NCBI GenBank assembly: GCA_016783225.1
Contig: JADHWZ010000083.1
Coordinates: 1 to 9,011 of the forward strand
Source of the DNA: Dehalococcoidia bacterium
GTDB lineage: Bacteria > Chloroflexota > Dehalococcoidia > GIF9 > UBA5620
Direction: 5' to 3'
DNA length: 9,011 bases
In this document: positions 1 through 8,033 of the stretch, one piece after another
Layout of the letters: each line of letters starts with the position of its first letter
Numbering within the stretch: the stretch's first letter is position 1
Notes under the pieces: model-generated
Database searches by the model: none
What the model was told of the DNA's origin: nothing
Seen by the model: only the letters and a program-made list of their open reading frames with translations
Made by a program: the position numbers and the translations under genes

Positions 1-1584
1 AAGCCCGCGGTGTTTCCTACCACTGAACCAACTGCTGTTGCCCCTGGTTATGAAGTGGAAATTCTAGTGCCCGGGTCTTATGGTGCGGGTTTCAACGGTC
101 TGGACTTCGACAGCCAGGACAACCTCTACGTAGGGGGTGTCTCTGGGGGAGCAATCTACAAACTAGCTGTTGAGGGTGGCCAGGTGCAGGTAACCGAATG
201 CGTTGCTGCCCCTGAAGGCCAATCAGACGACTTGGCGTTTAGCCCGGAAGGGGACTTATACTGGACTAGTTACCTGGACGGTGTACTCCGCTGCAAATGT
301 GGTGACGAGATTGAAGTACTGGCTGATGGCCTACCTTTCATCAATGCCGTCGGCTTCAACGACGAAGGGCGTTTATTTGTCACTCAGTCCGTCCTAGGTG
401 ATGCTTTATGGGAAATCGATCCCAAAGGAGCGGAGAAGCCCCGGCTCATTGTCAGAGGCATCGGGGCGCCAAATGCATTTGATTTCGGCCCTGATGGCAA
501 GCTGTATACGCCTCTCTATCATGGGGAAGCCGTTGTACGGGTTGATGTAGACTCAGGGGAAGTCGAAACCATAGCAGATGGCTTCAGAATCCCTGTTGCC
601 GTCAATTTCGACTCCACAGGCAATCTTTTTGCACTAGACAATTTCACCGGTGAGTTCTTCCAAATAGACATTGAAACCGGTGAAAAAACGCTTGTCCTAC
701 AGCTCCCGCCGACTTTCGACAATTTCGCCTTTAACTCGAAGGACGAACTGTTTCTTTCGAGTATGGACCGTGGTGGGGTCTATCAGGTAAATACAGAAAC
801 AGGCGAAGTAGAGACCTGGGTTGAAGCCAATTTGACTAGCCCAGGAGGAATTGCAGTTGTCGGCGAAACAGTATATGTGGCAGATACTTATTCCCTAAGG
901 CAGGTTGATGGGAATACCGGGGAAGTCACAACTCTGGGGATTCTTGACGTGAACGGGCTCGATTATCCGTTATGCGTATCGGTGAAAGGCGACAGCGCCC
1001 TTGTGAGCAGCTTCTTCATGGGTGTTGTTCAGGTATTTGACCTCCAGAGCCTCCAGGTTGTTGGGACTTTCGAAGGTTTCGTGGCACCCTATGACATGTT
1101 GCAGTTAGACGATGGAAGCATTCTTGTTGCAGAACTGGGCAAGAAGAATGTGGTCAAGGTTTCCGGCGCTGAGGGAGAGAATCGGGAGATAGTCGCCGGG
1201 GAGCTAGGCGGTCCGATGGGCCTGGCATTTGCCGGCGAAAACAAGGTTTATGTTACAGAGGTTACAGCTGGCAATGTCACCCTGATCGACCTCTCCACCG
1301 GGGAAAAAGAAGTGGTGGCTTCCGGACTGCAAACGCCGAAGGGAATTGCAGTTCAAGCAGATGGCAAGATAGTGGTGGTCGAGACCGGGTTACAACGGCT
1401 GGTTGAGATTGACCCAGAGTCGGGTACAATAACGCCCTTGGTCGAGGGCTTAGCTGTTGGCGTACAACTTGCCAAAATCCTTCCCGCCAGCGGTGCGATG
1501 AATGGCGTTGGCATTTCTAGCTCCGGCGCCATCTACGCAACAGGGGAAGTGGAAGGCGTCTTGTACAAAATCACCCGTAAATGA
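1..1584 (+). CDS. Partial beta-propeller protein (NHL / SMP-30 / Vgb-like repeats), 5' end outside window
   Basis: The reading frame is open from base 1. The GTG at 10 only allows a start, and nothing upstream shows a ribosome site, so I treat the gene as 5'-truncated; any signal peptide would lie outside the window. Numbering from that GTG as residue 1, the 524 residues carry about twelve repeats of the type 'xxGIAxxxDGxLYVxDxxxxxVxxIDxxTGE'. Blade cores fall near residues 31, 75, 114, 157, 198, 239, 281, 322, 363, 404, 446 and 500. The spacing is close to 41, except for a longer insert (about 480-495) before the last blade. Turns such as IDIETGEK and IDLSTGEK are typical of NHL, SMP-30/gluconolactonase and streptogramin-lyase-like propellers. 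Twelve blades suggest two six-bladed propellers in tandem. Such folds act as lactonases, lyases or binding scaffolds; no catalytic residues can be assigned here, so the function is unknown. The gene is convergent with nadB. Confidence 0.8.
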   Translation, partial: KPAVFPTTEPTAVAPGYEVEILVPGSYGAGFNGLDFDSQDNLYVGGVSGGAIYKLAVEGGQVQVTECVAAPEGQSDDLAFSPEGDLYWTSYLDGVLRCKCGDEIEVLADGLPFINAVGFNDEGRLFVTQSVLGDALWEIDPKGAEKPRLIVRGIGAPNAFDFGPDGKLYTPLYHGEAVVRVDVDSGEVETIADGFRIPVAVNFDSTGNLFALDNFTGEFFQIDIETGEKTLVLQLPPTFDNFAFNSKDELFLSSMDRGGVYQVNTETGEVETWVEANLTSPGGIAVVGETVYVADTYSLRQVDGNTGEVTTLGILDVNGLDYPLCVSVKGDSALVSSFFMGVVQVFDLQSLQVVGTFEGFVAPYDMLQLDDGSILVAELGKKNVVKVSGAEGENREIVAGELGGPMGLAFAGENKVYVTEVTAGNVTLIDLSTGEKEVVASGLQTPKGIAVQADGKIVVVETGLQRLVEIDPESGTITPLVEGLAVGVQLAKILPASGAMNGVGISSSGAIYATGEVEGVLYKITRK

Positions 1585-1650
1585 CTGGCACAAGCGAGGT
1601 TCGGGGCATTTCGACTGAATTCCCGTGGTTGGCTATCGGTAGAAGACCAA

Positions 1651-1699
1651 TAAGCCGCGCGCTCTTCCAGCAGGGGCTAGTTGAGGAGTGTGCGGCTTA
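1651..1699 (+). terminator. Long stem-loop after the propeller gene, possible terminator without U-tract
   Basis: Bases 1651-1667 pair with 1683-1699 over 17 consecutive positions: 14 Watson-Crick and 3 G-U pairs, with a 15-base loop. The outer eight pairs (TAAGCCGC / GCGGCTTA) are perfect. It lies 66 bases after the propeller stop codon and between convergent genes, which is where a terminator is expected. No T-run follows on the plus strand, and only a mildly T-rich stretch (TTGGTCTTCT) follows on the minus strand. The three wobble pairs form only in the plus-strand RNA; in minus-strand RNA they become A-C mismatches. It could instead be a processing or 3'-protecting hairpin. Confidence 0.4.
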
Positions 1700-1808
1700 G
1701 TTCTGTGGCAGTACTCACGATTGCCTTGCCGAACGTCCCTTGGCTGGCTCAATATAGCAGGTTGGAATAGAAGGGCAAAAGGTGGCATATCTAGTTGGAG
1801 GCAGCTCG

Positions 1809-3356
1809 TCAAAGGTCATCCATTTTGAAGATAATGTTTTTTTGCCAGTCTCGTGATGATTCAGGGAAGTCGGTGCGAAAATGAGCACCACGGCTTTCCT
1901 CGCGAAGCACCCCTGCCTCGGCCATCAGGCGCGCACTCAACACCATGTTACCGAGCTCATAGGACGGGCGATCCGTTGGCTGGGGCAAGGAGTTCTGCCA
2001 GGCCGCCAGGGTATCGGCAGCTTCGGCCAGACCTTGCCCTGAGCGGACGATACCTACCTTGTCCCATAGGAGGGACTGGAGGTTTGGCAGGTTAAACCGA
2101 GAGGTAGTCTTCAAAGCTTCGCGTTGGCTCAGGGAGTGATAGTCGGCTCCTGTAGCTACTGAGATTGAAGCGGCCTTGTCCGTTTCCTGGCTTCTTTCGA
2201 CGATTCGTTTACTGAAGACGACTACTTCAAGTAGCGAGTTTGAGGCCAGCCGGTTAGCTCCATGGACACCGGTACACGCGGTCTCACCAGCGGCGAAGAG
2301 TCCGGGAATAGTAGTTTCTCCCCAGGTATTGACCCTAACCCCACCCATGAAGTAGTGGGCAGCCGGGGCTACTGGGATAAGACCCCTGGTGATATCCAGG
2401 CCGTGGTCAAGACAGAAGCGGTAAATATGAGGAAAGCGAGTAGTGACACGGCGAGGTGGCACGTGAGTCACGTCCAAGAAGACGCGGTCACTGCCAGTCT
2501 TTCTCATTTCATAGAGGATGCTTCTAGCCACCACGTCTCTAGGAGCCAGGTCGGCCTCGCGTGCATAATCGGGCATGAAGCGGTCGCCTTCGATATTGCG
2601 CAGGGTACCACCTTCGCCTCTTACAGCTTCAGAGATAAGGAAGGGAGGAACGCCGGGGAGACGGAGAGCTGTAGGGTGAAACTGGAAGAACTCCATATCG
2701 GTGATTTCAGCACCGGCTTGAAAAGCCAGAGCAATACCATCGCTGGTGGCCACCTCGGAGTTCGTAGTGTACTTAAAAAGCCGTCCGGCACCGCCGGTAG
2801 CTAGAATGGCGAAGCGGCATTCATATTCTTCAGTCAAGCCCGTGCGGCAATCGAGAGCTCTCACCCCCTTGACTCTGCCATCGTCTGTCAGAATCTGAGT
2901 AGCCAGGCAGTGTTCGAGAACCTCTATCGACGACATATGCACCCGTCGACTCAGGGTAACTTCAATATGCTCACCAGTGGCATCACCACCAGCGTGAATA
3001 ATCCGGGCCACGCTATGAGCAGCCTCCCTGGCCAGCGCAACCTCGCCATTTACAGTGTCGAACGGAACGCCGAATTTTATGAGGTCATCAATGCGGTCAG
3101 GTGCCTCATCAACCAGAATACGCACTGCCTCAGGATCACACAAGCCCGCACCAGCACTCACGGTATCTTGGAAATGAAGCTCAGCGGAGTCACTCTTGCC
3201 TATCGGAGCGGCGATTCCACCCTGGGCATGTCTGGTATTGCAGTCTTCAATGCTACCCTTGGTCAGGATCAGGACGCTGCCCACGTCTTCAGCCAGCAAG
3301 GCAGTATATAGTCCGGCAATGCCGCTGCCAACTATAACGTAATCATAGTAACTCAT
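1809..3356 (-). CDS. nadB: L-aspartate oxidase
   Basis: This FAD flavoprotein oxidises L-aspartate to iminoaspartate, the first step of bacterial de novo NAD synthesis, and hands the unstable product to NadA. It is 515 residues, slightly shorter than E. coli NadB (about 540). Visible signatures are the dinucleotide-binding GSGIAG at residues 10-15, the TRHAQGGIAAP segment at 41-51, and ATGGAGR at 186-192. The active-site region follows with RGEGG (246-250), the conserved arginine in APRDVVAR (271-278), HYFMGGV (334-340) and GANRLASNSLLE (366-377). The C-terminal helical domain ends with SRGAHFRTDFP (488-498), a hallmark that separates NadB from succinate dehydrogenase flavoproteins. The start follows nadA by 13 bases, with GAAGGT just upstream as a plausible ribosome site. 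It is the last gene of the minus-strand cluster; nadC does not follow. Either oxygen or fumarate may reoxidise the flavin in this family. Confidence 0.97.
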   Translation of the reverse strand: MSYYDYVIVGSGIAGLYTALLAEDVGSVLILTKGSIEDCNTRHAQGGIAAPIGKSDSAELHFQDTVSAGAGLCDPEAVRILVDEAPDRIDDLIKFGVPFDTVNGEVALAREAAHSVARIIHAGGDATGEHIEVTLSRRVHMSSIEVLEHCLATQILTDDGRVKGVRALDCRTGLTEEYECRFAILATGGAGRLFKYTTNSEVATSDGIALAFQAGAEITDMEFFQFHPTALRLPGVPPFLISEAVRGEGGTLRNIEGDRFMPDYAREADLAPRDVVARSILYEMRKTGSDRVFLDVTHVPPRRVTTRFPHIYRFCLDHGLDITRGLIPVAPAAHYFMGGVRVNTWGETTIPGLFAAGETACTGVHGANRLASNSLLEVVVFSKRIVERSQETDKAASISVATGADYHSLSQREALKTTSRFNLPNLQSLLWDKVGIVRSGQGLAEAADTLAAWQNSLPQPTDRPSYELGNMVLSARLMAEAGVLREESRGAHFRTDFPESSRDWQKNIIFKMDDL

Positions 3357-3369
3357 CTACGTTACCTTC

Positions 3370-4311
3370 TTAGGCTATTGCCAACATTCTATCAATGGCC
3401 TGCTTTGCTTTTGGTCTTATTCCCTCAGGCACCGTAACCACGTTTTGCTTCAGTTCCATAGTCTCGATAACAGTCTCCAGTCTGGTTTTCTTCATATCAG
3501 GGCAAATCAGACTGCTGGCAATCAGGTGAAAGCCCTTGCCTGGGTTTGCCCCGCGCAGGGGATGGAGAATTCCCTCTTCCGTGCCAACGAGAAAGCTGCT
3601 CGCCGGGCTTTCCTTGGCATAGCGAATCATTTGCGACGTGCTAAGGGCAGCGTCGGCTAGAGCTATCACCTCAGCACGGCATTCAGGGTGGACTAAGACC
3701 TCGGCCTCAGGGTGAAGTCGCCTGGCTAGTTTGACCTGTTTTGCATTCAGCCGAGCGTGGGTAGCGCAGAAACCAGGATAGAGTATCACCCTCTTCTCGG
3801 TCTTAGTTGATATGTAGTGCCCTAGATGCTGGTCAGGGATGAACAAGATCTCGTTATTAGGAACTGATTCTACCACCTTGACGCCGCTGGCTGAGGTGCA
3901 GCAGATATCACTCTCGGCTTTTATGGTAGCGGTAGTGTTGACATAAGCTACCACGGTTGCTTGAGGATAGCTCGCCTTCCAATCTCTTACATCCTCGACA
4001 GTTATCATATCCGCCAGCGGACAACCGGCAGTGGGATGAGACAAGAGGACTGTACGGGACGGGTTCAGGATAGCCACCGTCTCCGCCATAAACCTAACGC
4101 CACAAAAGACAATGATTTCAGCTTCTATCTCAGCGCAGCGGCGGGCTAGCTCCAGAGAATCGCCCACGAAGTCGGCGACATCTTGCACCTCAGGTCGCTG
4201 GTAATTATGGGCCACTATTACAGCATTGAGCTTTTTCTTGAGCTCCTGAATCTTCTGTTGGAGCTCTTCCAAGTTAGAGCTTGGTCTGACCGCTGTTTGT
4301 GCTCTTCGCAT
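3370..4311 (-). CDS. nadA: Quinolinate synthase A
   Basis: NadA condenses iminoaspartate with dihydroxyacetone phosphate to quinolinate, using a [4Fe-4S] cluster whose free iron binds substrate. The frame extends to an ATG at 4353 (327 residues). I prefer the ATG at 4311 (313 residues), because GAGGAA lies seven bases upstream of it and the extra 14 residues are basic and not family-like. Numbered from 4353, the motifs are AHNYQRPEVQDVADFVGDSL (48-67), GVRFMAET (85-92), the cluster cysteines C111 (AGCPLAD), C225 (HPECRAEV) and C284 (ICPDMKKT), and VGTEEGILH (256-264). The length and the three-cysteine pattern match the short NadA class, as in Thermotoga. The 4353 ATG directly abuts the miaB stop codon (TAG-ATG), so that start remains possible by translational coupling. 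nadB follows 13 bases on, giving a nadA-nadB pair. Confidence 0.95.
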   Translation of the reverse strand: MRRAQTAVRPSSNLEELQQKIQELKKKLNAVIVAHNYQRPEVQDVADFVGDSLELARRCAEIEAEIIVFCGVRFMAETVAILNPSRTVLLSHPTAGCPLADMITVEDVRDWKASYPQATVVAYVNTTATIKAESDICCTSASGVKVVESVPNNEILFIPDQHLGHYISTKTEKRVILYPGFCATHARLNAKQVKLARRLHPEAEVLVHPECRAEVIALADAALSTSQMIRYAKESPASSFLVGTEEGILHPLRGANPGKGFHLIASSLICPDMKKTRLETVIETMELKQNVVTVPEGIRPKAKQAIDRMLAIA

Positions 4312-4353
4312 ACTTCTGTTCCTCGGTACATGCCCGCGAACCCATCTGTTCAT

Positions 4354-5709
4354 CTAGGACTTCAGCCCTGAGCCAAGCATCGCGCCATCTCTTCCGACTG
4401 GGGCCTCTCCTACAGTGGGCAGTCCTGTGCAATCGGCAGCGACCTCGCCCTGCAAAGCCCAGGGGCTGGTCTTGCCGATTGCTATGTTCACCAGTTGCCC
4501 CAGGCAGTCGCTGTTACTTTTGAAGAAGACCAGTTTGTCGCTCCGGGTACGCCCGTACCATTTCCCTCTCTTCTTTCCCTCCACCAACACCTCCACCGTC
4601 TTGCCGCGAAGCTCCGAATTGATCTGGCCCGCTATTTGGGCTTGAAGTGCCTCAACTCTATTCAGACGTTCTTTCTTAGTCGCAGGCGAGACATCATCTT
4701 GGTACTTCCTTGAAGCAATGGTCCCCGGACGCGGTGAATAGGCAGCGACGTGAACAGTATCAAACCTGATTTCTTCGAGCAAGGTCACGCTTCGAGCAAA
4801 TTGCCCCTCACTCTCACCAGGGAAACCCACAATAACATCGCTGCTAAGAGCTACTTCGGGAATGCAGTGGCGGATGGTGTCAACTAGCCGCCGGTACTGC
4901 TCTGCGGTGTAACCGCGCCTCATAGCTTTCAGTATATCATTGTCTCCTGCCTGAAAAGGCAAGCTTATGTGCTCACAAACCCTATCCAGGGAAGCGATAG
5001 CGCTCACAAGCCTCTGACTCATATCCTTGGGATGGCTGGTCAGAAAGCGAATTCTAGTCAGCCCGGCAACATCATTTATTTCAGCAAGCAGATCACTGAG
5101 GTCGGGCTGTGCTGGAAGGTCGTGCCCATAAGAGTTCACATTCTGCCCAAGTAATGTGACTTCTTTCGTTCCACACTGTGCCAGCTGCCGGATCTCCCTC
5201 ACTATCTCCATCACCGGACGGCTCCTTTCTCTTCCCCGGCGGTAGGGGACAATGCAATAAGAACAGAAATTGTCACACCCCTGAATAATAGAAGTCAGAG
5301 CCGTGGGCGCCACATGCTCTGGCGGGGGTAAGCTCAGTACCGTTTCAGGTACGGTTACGCCTTGTTCTCGAGCCCAACTAAGTAATTCGACGTAGGCCCC
5401 GGGCTTGAAGAACAGGTCGACATGAGGAAAACATCTTTCAAGTTCCTCAATCCTTAGATCGACAAAGCAGCCGGTAACTAGAATGGACAAATCAGGGTTA
5501 TAGCTTTTGATGCCTTTCAAATATCCAAGGGTGCCAAGAACCTTGTCCTCAGCGCTTTGGCGGACGACACAAGTATTCAGCACAACCAGGTCGGCACTCC
5601 AGGGCACTGGCGTCGCCTGGTAGCCGAGCAGTTCCAGATAATGCGCTACTCGCTGCGATTCAGCTTTATTCATTTGGCAGCCTATAGTCCAGATGTAATA
5701 CCGGCGCAT
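4354..5709 (-). CDS. miaB: tRNA-2-methylthio-N6-dimethylallyladenosine synthase (MiaB methylthiotransferase)
   Basis: MiaB is a radical-SAM enzyme with two Fe-S clusters that adds a methylthio group to i6A37 in tRNAs reading codons that begin with U. The 451 residues show the N-terminal UPF0004 domain with its three cluster cysteines: C11 in [11 protein letters not shown]47 in [11 protein letters not shown] and C81 in VTGCF. The radical-SAM motif CDNFCSYC follows (C145, C149, C152), with [11 protein letters not shown] after it. The core phrases [10 protein letters not shown] (187-196), LPFQAGDN (250-257) and VGFPGE (294-299) are present, then a TRAM RNA-binding domain at about 367-425. The NTCVVRQ and GQNVNSYG forms favour MiaB over RimO and MtaB. 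The start agrees with the family N-terminus, although the upstream AGGA is close and weak. The SDR gene ends 29 bases upstream and the stop abuts the nadA frame, so it is probably co-transcribed with both. The last 25 residues are not conserved family sequence as far as I can tell. Confidence 0.95.
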   Translation of the reverse strand: MRRYYIWTIGCQMNKAESQRVAHYLELLGYQATPVPWSADLVVLNTCVVRQSAEDKVLGTLGYLKGIKSYNPDLSILVTGCFVDLRIEELERCFPHVDLFFKPGAYVELLSWAREQGVTVPETVLSLPPPEHVAPTALTSIIQGCDNFCSYCIVPYRRGRERSRPVMEIVREIRQLAQCGTKEVTLLGQNVNSYGHDLPAQPDLSDLLAEINDVAGLTRIRFLTSHPKDMSQRLVSAIASLDRVCEHISLPFQAGDNDILKAMRRGYTAEQYRRLVDTIRHCIPEVALSSDVIVGFPGESEGQFARSVTLLEEIRFDTVHVAAYSPRPGTIASRKYQDDVSPATKKERLNRVEALQAQIAGQINSELRGKTVEVLVEGKKRGKWYGRTRSDKLVFFKSNSDCLGQLVNIAIGKTSPWALQGEVAADCTGLPTVGEAPVGRDGAMLGSGLKS

Positions 5710-5738
5710 ATCCTATTCCAGATTCTCCCAGGACTTCC

Positions 5739-6512
5739 CTAGGTTGGACTGAAACCAGTTTTGCTGGTTAAGCCGCCATCGATGACTATGGTTTCACCAG
5801 TAACATAAAACGAAGCGTCAGAGGCCAGGTAGATTACTCCGCCTACAATATCCTCAGGCTTCCCCAAACGAGCCAACGGGATTTGATTTACTGCCTCCGG
5901 CTGCGCGCCGAATAACTGCATGATGCCTGGGGTACCTATGTAACCTGGTGCAATCGCATTGATTCTGATGTTGTATTTGGCCAGGTCTATGGCCATAGTC
6001 TTGCTTAAGTCTATGACACCAGCCTTAGCCGCTCCATAGGCAGCATTGAAAGTGTAAGCATAAAGCCCGGCAATTGAAGCAATGTTGACAATTGCACCAC
6101 TCATCTGAGATATCATCACTTTGGCGGCTGCCTGGCTGCATAGAAACACACTCTTCAAATTCTCGCGGACGATAGCTTCCCAACCACCTTCGCTCATGTC
6201 CATCGTGGACTTATTGAACGACCCGCCGGCGTTATTAACCAAGATGTCTATTCTGCCAAACTCCTTCACCGTTTTGTCCACCAGACCATTCACCTGGTCA
6301 CCGAGACGCACATCAGTAGGTACGGCAAGAGCTTTCTTGCCCTTCGCCTCGATCTCCAACGCTGTATTCTCGATGTCAGAGGCTGTGCGGGCAGCAACTA
6401 CGACAGCGGCGCCAGCATCAGCCAGACCCAGAGCTATGGCCTTACCTATGCCACGCCCAGCTCCAGTTACGATAGCCACTCTGGCCCTTAGGCTAAATTG
6501 ATCCAGGCTCAT
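5739..6512 (-). CDS. Short-chain dehydrogenase/reductase (SDR, classical type)
   Basis: This is an NAD(P)-dependent oxidoreductase of classical SDR length (257 residues), acting on a hydroxyl/keto substrate I cannot identify. The Rossmann motif TGAGRGIG is at 16-23, the adenine-site D67 in TDV, NNAG at 93-96, and the catalytic tetrad is N118, S146 (NIASIAG), Y159 and K163 (YGAAK), with the expected spacing. PG at 189-190 and the C-terminal GETIVIDGG at 239-247 complete the fold. Arg42 after the second strand (VVVAART) hints at NADP rather than NAD, which is an inference. The family includes FabG-like reductases and many secondary-alcohol dehydrogenases; the C-terminal TSKTGFSPT is not FabG-like. 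A GGAGGGAG ribosome site sits just upstream of the ATG at 6512, and a sigma-70-like promoter lies about 45-75 bases upstream. It follows a CoA-transferase gene and precedes miaB. Confidence 0.9.
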   Translation of the reverse strand: MSLDQFSLRARVAIVTGAGRGIGKAIALGLADAGAAVVVAARTASDIENTALEIEAKGKKALAVPTDVRLGDQVNGLVDKTVKEFGRIDILVNNAGGSFNKSTMDMSEGGWEAIVRENLKSVFLCSQAAAKVMISQMSGAIVNIASIAGLYAYTFNAAYGAAKAGVIDLSKTMAIDLAKYNIRINAIAPGYIGTPGIMQLFGAQPEAVNQIPLARLGKPEDIVGGVIYLASDASFYVTGETIVIDGGLTSKTGFSPT

Positions 6513-6555
6513 TTCTCCCTCCGCTTGGGTGATCGGTAAGAAGCAATTAGTGATT

Positions 6556-6585
6556 ATGCTAGCTTAGATTGGGGAAGAGTGTCAA
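6556..6585 (-). promoter_or_regulatory. Sigma-70-like promoter for SDR-miaB-nadA-nadB
   Basis: On the minus strand a perfect -35 box TTGACA (6580-6585) is followed after 18 bases by TAGCAT (6556-6561), a four-of-six -10 box. Transcription would begin near 6549 and leave a leader of about 37 bases carrying the GGAGGGAG ribosome site at 6515-6522. It is the only clear promoter in the 181-bp gap between the CoA-transferase and SDR genes. Motif match only. Confidence 0.5.
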
Positions 6586-6693
6586 TTTGGGGCTGGTTAC
6601 GTGAAGCCTGAAGGCTATTTTCTCAACAACCCCTTGTCTGATGCATGGTCAGAAGCGACGATCAACAGCTATTTATTCTCTCTGAGCTCAGCA

Positions 6694-7905
6694 TCAAATA
6701 GCGCCTTCGTCCTTTAGTTCTCCTATCTGCTTTAGCGAATAGCCACCGATCTCCGCCAAGACAGCCTCGGTATGTTCTCCCAGCTCTGGAGCAGCACTCC
6801 TAGTCCTGGCATAGGTCTTACTGAACTGGACAGGATAACCGGGGATCTTAATCTTTCCCAGCCTTGGGTGGTCGAAGTCCACTATGTAATTGTTCTGCAC
6901 AATCTGGGGGTCATCCACAAGTTCCGAAAGCCTATGAACAGGAGACACAGGAAAATCAAAGTTGGCGAAGATATCCAGCCATTCTTTTCGAGGACGGGCA
7001 GCAAAGATCTGGTCAAACATAGCAACCAGTTGCTCCGAATTAGCGTGCCTTTTCTCATCCGTGTCAAATCTCGTATCCTTCTCCAGTTCGGGACGGCCAA
7101 TTGCCTGGCAAAGTGACTGCCAGTATTTCTCGGAGATAGTAAGGGTCATGATGAACCAGTGATCATCGGCGCACTTGTAGTAGTTTCTCAGAGGGTACTC
7201 TGTTGTCCTATGATGCCGTGGAACCTCAACCCCACCGATGAGTGCGATCGACACGTTCGCATAAAGCAGATACAGCGCAGTACCCAAAATGGAAACATGA
7301 ACCTCTTGCCCAACTCCGAAACGCTCCCGCATTAGCAGCGCGGTTATTATTTCATGGCTCGCCATAATAGATGTTGCCTGGTCGATGATCCCAAACTGGC
7401 ACACAAGCGGAGGCATCTGTGGTTCCCCCATACAGAACATCATCCCCGACCTCCCCTGCCCTTGATAGTCAAAAGCGCCTGCGTCACGATCAGGGCCATT
7501 GGGCCCAAATCCGGACACCCAAGCATAAATGAGTTTTGGGTTAATCTTGGAGAGAACGGAATAATCCATTTCCAGCCTCTCTACAGCTGGCCTTCGAAGA
7601 CTGGTGAGAAAAACATCTGACTTGCCTGCCAGGCGGTAGGCTACTTCCTTTCCCTTCTTCTTGCTCAAATCTATAGTGACACTCTTTTTATTGCGGTTCG
7701 CACATTCATGCCAGATGCTGGCGCCACCTTCAAGCTCTAGACGGACGCTACCCACCAGGTTTAACCTGCGCATTGGGTCACCCACTACTGGCTCCTCGAT
7801 TTTTATTACTTCTGCGCCTAGGTCACCCAGAATAGCAGTGCCACCCGGTCCTGCGTGGAACATCCCGAGCTCTAGAATTCGAATTCCTTCCAAGGGTTGC
7901 CGCAT
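6694..7905 (-). CDS. CaiB/BaiF (class III) CoA-transferase family protein
   Basis: Class III CoA-transferases move CoA between carboxylic acids through an aspartyl-CoA thioester (formyl-CoA:oxalate, carnitine, benzylsuccinate and related enzymes). The 403 residues fit the usual 390-420. Visible are the N-terminal PLEGIRILELG (4-14), LGDLGAEVIKIEEP (26-39), the NRNKKSVTIDL segment (70-80), SGFGPNGPDRD (131-141) and Asp147 (AFDYQGQ), the probable catalytic aspartate. The C-terminal ELGEHTEAVLAEIG (374-387) is a family hallmark. The ATG at 7905 is chosen because GGAGGTGA (7910-7917) precedes it at ideal distance. The frame runs open upstream to an ATG at 7959, but that would place the ribosome site inside the coding sequence, and the extra 18 residues are not family-like. 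The substrate is unknown. The SDR 181 bases downstream may act on the same CoA ester or acid. Confidence 0.92.
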   Translation of the reverse strand: MRQPLEGIRILELGMFHAGPGGTAILGDLGAEVIKIEEPVVGDPMRRLNLVGSVRLELEGGASIWHECANRNKKSVTIDLSKKKGKEVAYRLAGKSDVFLTSLRRPAVERLEMDYSVLSKINPKLIYAWVSGFGPNGPDRDAGAFDYQGQGRSGMMFCMGEPQMPPLVCQFGIIDQATSIMASHEIITALLMRERFGVGQEVHVSILGTALYLLYANVSIALIGGVEVPRHHRTTEYPLRNYYKCADDHWFIMTLTISEKYWQSLCQAIGRPELEKDTRFDTDEKRHANSEQLVAMFDQIFAARPRKEWLDIFANFDFPVSPVHRLSELVDDPQIVQNNYIVDFDHPRLGKIKIPGYPVQFSKTYARTRSAAPELGEHTEAVLAEIGGYSLKQIGELKDEGAI

Positions 7906-7909
7906 GACC

Positions 7910-7917
7910 TCACCTCC
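7910..7917 (-). promoter_or_regulatory. Strong Shine-Dalgarno site deciding the CoA-transferase start
   Basis: The minus strand reads GGAGGTGA followed by GGTC and then the ATG at 7905. This eight-base complement to the 16S rRNA tail fixes the start at 7905 rather than the in-frame ATG at 7959. I saw no convincing -35/-10 pair in the 250 bases upstream of it. Confidence 0.75.
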
Positions 7918-8033
7918 CACGTAATGATGCGAAGCTACACCTGGCTGCTTCTGTCGCAACGAGCGTGTCTCGAAAGGTTACCCGGTCTTCTCGTAGGCCG
8001 CAGGGAAACTATTCTTGGGTTATTTCGCTCCGT

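Noticed and set aside
2262..2804. 180-codon open frame on the plus strand inside nadB
   Set aside because: It lies antisense within a fully convincing nadB and its translation has no recognisable domain or ribosome site; a shadow frame.
6605..6616. AGCC-TGAA-GGCT followed by ATTTT as a plus-strand terminator
   Set aside because: Only a 4-bp stem, and there is no plus-strand gene upstream for it to terminate.
6682..6691. 10-bp palindrome CTGAGCTCAG right after the CoA-transferase stop
   Set aside because: A single short palindrome with no loop and no T-run; common by chance.
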